A stretch of 64,000 bases of DNA from Girardinichthys multiradiatus. Lineage: Eukaryota; Chordata; Actinopteri; Cyprinodontiformes; Goodeidae. Position numbers and translations under genes: made by a program. The stretch covers positions 10,102,125 to 10,166,124 of the forward strand of contig NC_061801.1 in NCBI RefSeq assembly GCF_021462225.1. Reading direction: 5' to 3'. Every line of letters starts with the position of its first letter. The stretch's first letter is position 1. This document shows positions 21,181-64,000 of this stretch, piece after piece. Under the pieces are notes generated by a model. That model ran no database searches, had not been told where the DNA came from, and saw only the letters and a list, made by a program, of their open reading frames with translations.

Positions 21181-23600
21181 ACAAAATACCAAAGAAAATT
21201 GATGCAATTTATTGAAACTTGCTGCAAGTGAGAACAACTGAATACACAGTTTCAAGCTGCGGTGGCAGTCAGAGCTCAACCACTCATATTTATAATGTAG
21301 TCATGAGATAAGATGGGCGTGAGCCCTTTACTGGAGTATTTTGTTTTAATAAAGTGGGTAAAACCTTTCTTCTAATGAAACTTGTTCTGCAACTGGAAAG
21401 TATTACCTGTATGTTTATTGCATGCATAAAGTGGGTGTGATTACTTTAGGTCATACAGACAGAACAATATAAACTATACAACTTTCTAAGACAGCTGCTA
21501 TAGGCTTAGGCTGCTGGAAGACATAATGGCAATTTTCCCCACTCAGCTACATTCTCCTACTACTCTTCAATTTTGTATTATTTACTGTTATTTCAGCTTT
21601 TTCTTATTAAAGAAGCTACTTCTGGCCTGGCATTTTGTTTAGCTGTGACACCTTCCTTAAGGGAGTCATCGGCTGATGCGAATAACTTAATGATCCCCTT
21701 CTATATATTATACACTTGGCTCTGTCTTTAAGCATTGAACCCTGTCTTTTTCCTTGACATAGCATTGGCAGAAAGAAACAGCGCCTCCCACAGTCATAAT
21801 AAAGAATAATCACATAATTTGATGCCTGTCAAGCAGTGATGTGCGGTGAGGTTCATGGTATGGTGAGGCACAGACTCCTCTGGAGTCGTATGTACGAATA
21901 TATGAACCCAAAATAGGGGCTTATATTTTCGTTTTGACCTTAACTGAAACATTTAATTATTTCATGAGCTATTAATTACACTTTAATTAATTCCATACTG
22001 TTCAACAATACGATAGCAAAAAAAGAATGTATGACTTAAGGTCAAATTTGACTATTTAAAAGTATTTTATCACTTTGGCTGGTCTCTTTCTTTTAATTAA
22101 AATTGTGTTTGATCTTATCTATATTTGTATATGAAGTCCATGGAAGAAGTTTGCCTTAATCAGGCCTTTTAAAATCTCCCGGTTCTTCCTCACCTTCTTG
22201 TTGTGGACGCTAATCTTCAGCCTGTGCTGCCCATTCAATGCCCAGTCAAATCCATGTTCTCCACAATGCTTTTGAATGCACCACTCCGGTTTAACAGAGC
22301 GGGTTTCCCTTCTCCCACTTGTTCAAAGCAGATTTTTCAGCTCCGCAGTTGGCCTTCCTCTCTCTAAAATCTCCAGTTTCGACTGAAGATCCAGTTTACA
22401 AAAATCTTTTTCTAGTTTTGAGAAGTAATCTTCCATTTTGCCGGACTAAATTTAAATGACTGTAGGTCACATGACTTGTCGCTGAAAAACCACTGACCTC
22501 TGCATAGCTGCAGTATGTAGTGACGTGCATGTAGCTGTCTGTGTCTGTGGGACTCAGCACTGTCCCTCTTTGCCTGACTGTCCCTTTTCACTGCGCATTT
22601 ATGGCCGATTAGAAGTATTAAATATGACACACGTTTTTAAATATTTTAGACTGTGAAGCGTCAGCAGGTTTAGTACCCAGCATGTATATTGGTGATGTAA
22701 AGAAAGACAGCAATGGGCATGCTCCAACTGCCTGCATCTGCCAGTGTGTGCGACACGGCAGCCCCATCAGTGGTGAGGCAATTAAGCTGTTCAGAAATCA
22801 GGATTGTTGTCATTATGTCACCATAAAGAAATTTAACTAAGACCCGGCTCAAAAGGTACACATGTAAGTTATAGACACTTACAAAAACACTAGAAAAAAG
22901 AGAACATATGTACATGGAATGTGGCATTTAGTATTTACATAAAGTCCAGCTTGTGCTGAAACAGTCACTGCCTCACACTGCCTTTCTCCCATGTATTTCA
23001 ATCGACAATACGTTCAGCTATTTTGACCATAAAAGTGTTTACGTTATACATAAAACAAATTTATAAAACAGTCAATTGGACAAATTGATTTATTTTGATG
23101 TATTGCTGGGACTTTACTTCTCATGATGACTGCCTCCTGTCGCTGCTGTCAACAGGAACATTAGAAGTAAGACAATTACCTTTACAAGGATTTTTGTTTT
23201 TATTATTTTATTCATGAAAAGAAAACCAAACCAAATTCCGTTTCATCTGTTTTGGACCACAAAAAAACGCCTTAATTTTAATATAATATCTTGTATTTAA
23301 AAAAAAAAAATCAAATAACTACTTGCTTTTTGCTTTTCCTTTGCTGGTCATTGCTGGTATCAGATGAGGAAATCCAAGTAGTGAAACATGACTAATGTTC
23401 AATGAAAATGTATGGAAGAGGATTGAACATAACAGAAATATAATGAAGTGAGATCTACAAAATACCTGATGTATTTCTAATAGCATAACTTGAGGTGGCA
23501 ATGAAATGGGATATTTCATAAGAAAATGTTGTCACTATTTGCAAAAAAAAAAAAAAAAAAAAAAACAGTTTTAAAAATAAAATAAAACGAAATAATCTAA
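21181..23600. other. upstream of hmgcr: no gene; probable old DNA-transposon sequence from about 21836
   Basis: At 21836 'cagtgatgtgcggtgaggtt' looks like the start of a fish hAT-type repeat, with related text ('cactgcctcacactgcc') near 22966. No clean right end or target duplication was found. A 23-base poly(A) run lies at 23543-23565. No open frame has recognisable content. Confidence 0.35.
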
Positions 23601-23610
23601 AATCTAAAAA

Positions 23611-23720
23611 GAGATGACGTATTTGCCATCCTTAGGCGCCGCCCCATGACGTCCCCGCGGTGACGACAGAGTGAGGTCAGGATTTCTGCGCCGCCATGTT
23701 GGTTTCGTGTTCTGTTACAT
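23611..23720 (+). promoter_or_regulatory. hmgcr: hmgcr promoter region with CRE-like and YY1-like sites
   Basis: A GC-rich patch just before the first exon. It contains TGACGT at 23615 and TGACGTCC at 23647 (CRE half-sites or near-matches), TCACCGCGG on the minus strand near 23655-23663 (weakly like the sterol element of human HMGCR), and CCGCCATGTTG at 23691-23701 (YY1 consensus, often at the start site). Mammalian HMGCR is driven by SREBP2, NF-Y and CREB; the SRE call here is tentative. No TATA box is evident. Confidence 0.5.
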
Positions 23721-23789
23721 CAGTCTAGTAGCAGAGCTGTCACAAACATGGAAAGGATCCTCTGTCCACGATAAAAGTCGTCATTTGAG
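23700..23789 (+). other. hmgcr: hmgcr untranslated first exon with a short upstream ORF
   Basis: Ends at a strong donor, 'catttgag|gtacgtag', and the next exon begins at 24096 after 'gtgtcacag'. It contains ATG at 23748, opening an 8-codon frame (MERILCPR) that stops at 23774. The exon's 5' limit is placed at the YY1-like site by inference. Confidence 0.6.
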
Positions 23790-24095
23790 GTACGTAGGGG
23801 TTAAAACGGTGCCGACCCGGAAGTTTAAGTTTAAGTTGTAAGGCTGTAGTAATAAGCGTTCCCTGGTAAGAGGCTGTGTTGGGGTGTCCGGGTTTGACAG
23901 CTAATGTTGCTAATGCTAACTATAGGTGCCAGAAGCTCTCTCAAATGTAGAGTAGATACTGTTTGTTTCCTATTTATTTCTTTGAGTTAATAAAGGGTGG
24001 TGTACATTTAAGCAAAGGGTTATTTAAAATAGTTATAAACATTCTAACCAACTACAGACATTTGGTTCTTTGGGTGTGATATTTTCGTGTCACAG

Positions 24096-24137
24096 ATGAA
24101 GAAGTGAGCTTCAGTTAGCAGGGACCCTCAGAGCATC
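24096..24137 (+). other. hmgcr: hmgcr 5' untranslated part of exon 2 with a 3-codon upstream ORF
   Basis: The exon starts after 'gtgtcacag'. Its first bases are ATGAAGAAGTGA, a minimal upstream ORF (MKK, stop), 42 bases before the real start. The main start at 24138 is chosen because [10 protein letters not shown] matches the vertebrate HMGCR N-terminus. The context before the ATG is 'gagcatc'. Confidence 0.7.
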
Positions 24138-32966
<8,829 letters not shown>

Positions 32967-34315
32967 ACGTTGATCCTTCGTCCTGCCGCGGTTCTGATGG
33001 AGTTCATCAAACTGTGTTAGGTTGCTCCTGACCCTGCCCAGCTGACAGGGAGAGATGTTACCGTTAGAAATGTGTGCCATTTATTTGAATGTGCCATTTT
33101 TATCCTGATCAATCAACTAACTGAATCACTGAGATGTGTTTGAACTGATGAAATTCACTGAAAACGATTCTGGCGCCTCTTCAGCGAATGCCAAATGGCT
33201 TCTCCGTACAGAGAATAGCTTCGGAGTAAAAAGCCGCAAGGTTGTTATTCAAATCAGTCTTTGCATTTGCCTAAAGCTTGTTGGAGACTGCTGCTGATGT
33301 GTGATCTAACGTTTGTTTTACTGTCAGTGTTTTAAGCTCTCCCTTTGGGCCATCCTCCCTGACTGAAACGTGCTGCTGTATACCGTGTATACTGTGGAGG
33401 GGCGTTCGGTTCTCATTCCGATCCACTAACTAGTTGTTACTGGTGTGTCTCTGTCTGGAGACAAGAAAGACTTAAAGCAGTATTTATTTACTTGAAGCGT
33501 TTTCAAGTGAAAGTATTAATTCCTGAGGTGGTGAATGTTAAAGAACGGCTGTAATGACTCCATGATTATAGATCGTACAGATTCTTGTATCGTCATCCTC
33601 AGAAGTGGCCTTATGTATTACAAGTGGAGCTTTGCCATGCTTTACATAGAATATCCAATTCAAAGAAATGTCTTCCACTTGTAATCTTATTTAACAAGTA
33701 AACACTACCTTTGTACTTGTTGACATCATCTTTTCATAACATTCAGTTTCTTTAAAAAAGTGTTTTGGAAAGTTTTTGCAACAGCTTTTATTTCCGTGTG
33801 CTCTGAGAAACCTGCACATTATATTCCAATTTAAAAACGGGAAGAAAAGGTTTCCAAATTTATTTTAAATTCTGCAGAATGCAGGAAAACAAAACTGAGA
33901 ACGCTGCTCACTATATTCTGAATCATGAAGAAAAATGTATTAATCTTTTAATCACTTTACAAAAAATGAAAAAAGTTAGCTTTTTTCTTTACAAACTCAT
34001 TTATCTTAATCATTCCTGTGAATCAAACTAATATTTACTTATATAATCACTGTCTGGGAACTGCTTCACATTCCAGCCCAGGATGATCTGACATTCCACA
34101 ATTTCTGCATTTCTTGGTTTTGCCTCAGAAACAGCGTTTTTTTACGTCACCTCACAAGTTGAGTCGGATCAAGGCCCAGAGACATGCTTATTACCTGCAT
34201 GTCATGACTGTTGGTTTTTCTATTACCCCACTACACCATACTAGGGAATTTCTACCAAAAACAGTGATTAATGTGGTTCATGATATTGCAAAACTAAATA
34301 AATGAGACAGTTCAG
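32967..34315 (+). other. hmgcr: hmgcr 3' untranslated region, poly(A) signal at 34297
   Basis: About 1.3 kb after the TAA at 32964-32966 without a further exon. AATAAA at 34297-34302 ('actaaataaatgag') is the best poly(A) signal, giving a UTR of the same order as in mammals. The end is inferred. Confidence 0.55.
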
Positions 34316-34319
34316 AAAA

Positions 34320-35981
34320 ACTAGAGGATAAGCTATTTTATTTCACTTTCAAAACAGGGCAGAAGAGATGCCACATCACGGTACATTTACAGGTCGATCC
34401 CAAAGCGTTAGTATGAACAGGTACATCCAGTTTGAACAAAACACAGAAAACTAAAATTATACAAAGACATGTTTGCTTTTAGACAAAGGAGCCTAAGCCT
34501 GGCATTTTTTAATGAGCAGCAAGGCCAAGAGAATTCTCAATCGTGTTTTTCAGCAGGAACGTCTGAATTCAAAAGCTGAAGAATAAACGGCCGATGAAGC
34601 TCTAAAAACCTTTGAGAAGGTAGCAGAACCAATGAAAAGGAAACGGAACTAATGCATTACAAAGAAACTTAAGAAAGGTGGTGGTTAGAGTCTGTAATTT
34701 GAAAATGATCTATAACTCTGCCTTCATGTTACAGAGATCGATATTCTTCCATATGAAGAAGGTTGCTACTGGGAGAAAAACTGCAGAACAACGTTTTCAA
34801 AACTATTCAAACGGTTTTGGTACTGCAGGTGTCAGACCTTCGTGTAACAAATCCCAGAAATACTGTGACACAGACACCTTAACGCTAGAACTTGGAATAT
34901 GCATCAATCTGTGAAAAATAAAAAAACCTCAGTGGGCTCATTTGTTCAGTAAAAACACGACCAAATTACAGTTGGATGACGAGACGAAGCCAAGAGGCAC
35001 TTCGCTAACAGCAACATTTACCTCACCTGAATCTACATGTCCCTTTAACACTAAGGCATCTGAGCTCAAGTCAAAGCTTTGCAAACCGTCAGCAGAAATC
35101 TTCATGAAAACTATTTCCAATTAATGCAACATTCAAAGTACAGGCAGTGCCATGAAGAGCAAAAGCAGAACGAAACAGTATTCACACGTAAATGTACAGA
35201 CATCTTGATAATCTCGTTCCTCCTTCAAGCACCGGCATGCTGGTGGTTTCATCAGAGAAACTGAAGCTTCTATCATAGGGCTTGTGTGTAACGGACAGCC
35301 CTCTGGAGGTTACACGCAGGAGATGGAAATCATCTCAAATCATTTCAGTTGCTTTACTGCAAAGGGAGGGCAGCCTTGAAGAAAGCTCAACGGAAAAATA
35401 TGAAACTATCCACACAAAAATAGTTACTTATTTCGGTCTAAAAGCTCAAATTTTCTGTAATTATTTTTTTTACAAACTTCTTTCAGACTGTCCATTCATT
35501 TAAATATATCTGTCCTAAAAAAATGGAGGAAAAACCTGTAAAGGTAGCGGCTGCAGAGACCCTTACCCCTTTAACCCCTGATGGAGGGTAATATATGTTG
35601 ACATATAATGATTTCATGTTTCAATAATTATGTATTTTTTAGTCCACTTGAAAATATTCTTTTCCATGAACATCCTTTTTAAAGCTCTCAGGGACTGGTG
35701 GTGTTCTTCTGAGGTGTAGAACGATGTGGAGAAGTAACCCAAACCTCCCAAAAACATGAAAGATGCCCTTCTGGAACGTAAATGCTGATATTTGGGTATT
35801 TTACTGCTCTTTTTAACATCTAACCATGTGTGACTTGGTTTTACATGAACACCGCCTACTTTTTTAGCAACAAGCGGGCAGAAAAACGAAAAAAGAATCT
35901 GTTTTATTGGAGGGATGTTGTTTTGCAGATGAGAGTGCCCCTCAAAACCTTCTGGTGCAGTTCTGGCCTTATGTGTCAATC
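34320..35981 (-). other. cert1: probable cert1 3' untranslated exon, poly(A) signal at 34337-34342
   Basis: On the minus strand 'tctttttag|gattgac' gives an acceptor at 35982-35983, and the sequence then runs to AATAAA (plus 'tttatt' at 34337-34342). The 121-codon frame at 35614-35979 has no recognisable domain and is treated as untranslated. It would join the donor at 36079 (see the cert1 3' intron finding). Confidence 0.45.
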
Positions 35982-36077
35982 CTAAAAAGATGGAGAACGT
36001 TGATGTCTTTATTCTGCAACATTATTAAGAAATAAAATAAAAAACATTTCTGACAGAGGAAAAAAAAAACCTGTCTT

Positions 36078-36088
36078 ACCTGAGAGTC

Positions 36089-36091
<3 letters not shown>
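36078..36091 (-). promoter_or_regulatory. cert1: strong splice donor 9 bases after the cert1 stop codon
   Basis: On the minus strand the stop TGA (36091-36089) is followed by GACTCTCAG|GTAAGA, nearly a perfect donor, with the last exon base at 36080. It suggests the final coding exon is followed by a spliced 3' untranslated exon. Confidence 0.55.
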
Positions 36092-61984
<25,893 letters not shown>

Positions 61985-62001
61985 TATCTTTGAACACTTG
62001 A
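61985..62001 (-). promoter_or_regulatory. cert1: 5' leader and splice acceptor before cert1 coding exon 1
   Basis: On the minus strand 'tttgtttttatttgtag|tcaag' gives an acceptor at 62002-62003, so the coding exon starts at 62001 and has 17 untranslated bases before the ATG at 61984. An upstream untranslated exon is therefore expected within the CpG-richer 62.1-62.6 kb region. Confidence 0.65.
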
Positions 62002-62339
62002 CTACAAATAAAAACAAAACCAACGAGGCATATGAAACTCAGAAGAAGAAACAGTTCAGGAATTCATGCTGAGCTGCTATCGACTAATTTATAGCTCCGG
62101 GTGCACTGCGAGTTAACCAAAATAGCCGAGGGATCGATGTGTAGCTCCCACCGGGTAGCGTCTGTTAGCTTCAGAGGTTTCCAGCCATTAAGTGGTCAAA
62201 CAGCGCAGGTAAAAAAAAAAAACATTAGCTGAGCCCCAATCGTTAGACGTCAAATCCGCTACACGGACTCTCCTCTTCGGCGAACTTCGAATAGCAGAAG
62301 TGGCAGAAATAGATAAAATCCAGTTATATGCATTGAGGT

Positions 62340-62620
62340 ACGCTTAGCTAGTCACAAACGGTGCTTCGCGGCCTCTCGGAGAAACGCAGCTTCCCTGGCA
62401 GTGTTTTGTTTTGATCTGAAAGCCAGTGACAGCTCTACGCCATAACAGTCGGATCTTCCCCACTCAATGGCTTGAAGCAGCGCGTGTTCTAACTTGTGTG
62501 GTACGCAGGGGCGCTGGCCCCCGAGTGACGTCACCAAGTCCACTCCTAAATTGGAAGAAAGCCCCTCCCCCTTGTTTATAGTTCTCAAAATAACGCCGAG
62601 ACGCACGAGAATACAATCAG
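62340..62620 (-). promoter_or_regulatory. cert1: probable cert1 promoter with a palindromic CRE
   Basis: GC- and CpG-richer than its surroundings. It contains the full palindrome GTGACGTCAC at 62525-62534, a consensus cAMP-response element. The minus frame 62352-62606 (84 codons) matches nothing I know and is taken as leader or promoter sequence. The donor of the untranslated exon was not fixed. Confidence 0.5.
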
Positions 62621-62889
62621 TGTGACTAGAAAAGACTCAGAGGAAGACTGGCAATGAGTAGAAAACGTAGAAGACTAAGAATAGTGAGAGAAATGGATCA
62701 GGTCCCATGTTTTAGACATTTTTACGTAGAATTCTAAAGCAGTTTTTACCGCTTGAACAAAAATGATTATATTATCACATGAATTACTTCCTGCTGATTT
62801 AAAGGGACATACTTTTTAAGCAACCATTGATGGGAGTTTTCAATTTACGTTTATTACGAGTTTATATGGTGTGAAAACAACAAAAGCAC

Positions 62890-63195
62890 TAGATGCAGTG
62901 CCTTGCTAAAGTATTCAATCCTCTTGAACCTTTACACTTTTTGTCACATTAAAACCACTAACTTCAATGTATTCTATTACGACTTTATTTTATTGACCTA
63001 CACAAAGTGGTGCATCATTGCAAAACTGAAGGACAATGATGGATCCTTTGAAAATGTTAGAAATAAAAATCTAAAAGGTTTGGTGTCCAAATGTATTGAG
63101 CTCCCTTAATTTCATCTCTGAAATTAAACACCTGTATGTATGTTAATTTCAGTGTAAATATGCCTGTTCTGTGGAGTCCTCTCAGTCTATCTGAA
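62890..63195 (+). mobile_element. Tc1-like left end, truncated
   Basis: 'cagtgccttgctaaagtatt' followed by 'ttgtcacattaaaaccacta' and 'ttattgacctacacaaagtg' is the left terminal repeat of the second Tc1 family. 'aattaaacacctgtatgtat' is the usual leader next to it. It stops at the (GACA)n tract. Confidence 0.8.
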
Positions 63196-63208
63196 AACGA
63201 TTAGATAG

Positions 63209-63210
63209 AT

Positions 63211-63281
<71 letters not shown>

Positions 63282-63282
63282 T
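63209..63282. repeat. (GACA)n microsatellite
   Basis: About 18 units with one interruption (gacaaacaga). Confidence 0.97.
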
Positions 63283-64000
63283 TGTCAAAAGTGGTCTGTC
63301 ATCAGAATACTTAAACATCAGAAATGTCCCAAAGGGTTCCCCTTTAGGCCCAAGTCTATGTTCAATTTATGTAAGCAGTGTCAGTGAAAATGTTACTGAC
63401 GCTTGTACATTTTATGCTGATGACACCATGGTTTAATGTTATGGCTGTGCTTTACTCACTCTGACTTGCTTCATCTGAGGCAAGTCCTAAATGCTGATAA
63501 GACAAGGGTGAAGCTGTTTCCTAACAAAAAGAAAGTTCCACAAACTCTCCCTTCCATAAAAACAATGACAGGCAATAGAGTTTGTGGAAATAAGTGCCTT
63601 GACATATGAATTGGCAATAAAGCTTTCATTTACACTTTGAAGGTCAAACTAGGGTTTTTCACCTGCCACTTCTCTGCATATGTTGGTGCTGTCTATCATC
63701 ACGGTTCATAACATGGTATAAAACTTATACTCATCACTATACTTTATATTCTCGAGTGAACTTGCCATTATTATTTATCCGTAGACTCATGCATTGGTAC
63801 ATTTTCATCTCTAAAGCTATCCTTGGACTATTTTCACCTTACGTATGCTCCTACATGTCAACAGTCCAGCCACAGACTTCGTTCTCAAGACTTTACCTCC
63901 TTCAGTGTTCAGTTAGTCCCATCAGAACGTGAAAAAAAAAGCATTTTCTTACTCTGCCTGTTCAACTTGGAACAGCCTACAGCAGGACTGGAACTATCCA
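63283..64000 (+). mobile_element. LINE reverse-transcriptase fragment running off the window
   Basis: The plus strand reads KSGLSSEYLNIRNVPKGSPL then GPSLCSIYVSSV (RT motif B), FYADDTMV (catalytic YADD), and in shifted frames VLNADKTRVKLF, SIKTMTGN and CLDIWIGNKAF. The order matches a non-LTR retrotransposon RT core and C-terminus. Several stops and shifts; not functional. Different family from 55443-56545. Confidence 0.85.

Noticed and set aside
35614..35979. 121-codon minus-strand frame downstream of cert1
   Set aside because: Falls in the probable cert1 3' untranslated exon; no recognisable domain.
62352..62606. 84-codon minus-strand frame upstream of cert1, possible N-terminal extension
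   Set aside because: No continuity in frame with the coding exon could be shown and it matches nothing known to me; lies in the promoter region.
63209..63282. (GACA)n as a CRISPR-like array
   Set aside because: Simple 4-bp microsatellite without spacers, in a vertebrate genome.

Overview
The window is nuclear DNA from a ray-finned (teleost) fish. Its genes are intron-split with vertebrate splice sites, their proteins match the vertebrate GCNT4, HMGCR and CERT1 families closely, and the spaces between exons are full of fish-type repeats: Tc1-like transposons with 'caggtccttctc' ends, hAT elements, non-LTR retrotransposon fragments and microsatellites. The species cannot be fixed from sequence alone; the Tc1 load suggests an acanthomorph teleost (inference). 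There is no prokaryotic gene, CRISPR array or operon here.

Layout. Bases 1-10.7 kb hold only repeats: a Tc1 relic, a 0.55 kb minisatellite, a Tc1 copy without its right end, older Tc1 relics and one complete Tc1 copy. At 11.2-12.5 kb (minus) lies the single coding exon of gcnt4, with a candidate 5' untranslated exon near 16.6-16.9 kb. Bases 17-23.6 kb are repeat-derived and include a broken THAP-domain gene. hmgcr (HMG-CoA reductase, plus) runs from a promoter near 23.65 kb through 19 coding exons (24138-32966, 878 codons). cert1 (ceramide transfer protein, minus) runs from 61984 to 36089 in 16 coding exons (600 codons). hmgcr and cert1 are tail to tail, with candidate poly(A) signals only about 40 bp apart near 34.3 kb. 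The last 1.5 kb holds a Tc1 end, a (GACA)n tract and a LINE reverse-transcriptase fragment.

The order gcnt4 - hmgcr - cert1 and their orientations match human 5q13.3 (GCNT4, ANKRD31, HMGCR, CERT1, POLK), except that no ankrd31 exon is recognisable between gcnt4 and hmgcr and no polk exon is seen in the 1.4 kb beyond cert1. Functionally, hmgcr makes mevalonate for sterol synthesis in the ER, CERT1 carries ceramide from ER to Golgi for sphingomyelin synthesis, and GCNT4 branches mucin O-glycans in the Golgi. The three are a conserved neighbourhood, not a known pathway unit.

I found no convincing new biological system. The most useful observations are: three copies of one Tc1 family, each with a different transposase-disabling lesion; cert1 apparently lacking the exon that makes the long CERTL isoform; transposons crowding a cert1 PH-domain exon; a retroelement tail starting 6-8 bases after an hmgcr splice donor; a non-autonomous hAT element with a perfect 8-bp target duplication inside hmgcr; and CRE-type sites at both the hmgcr and cert1 promoters.
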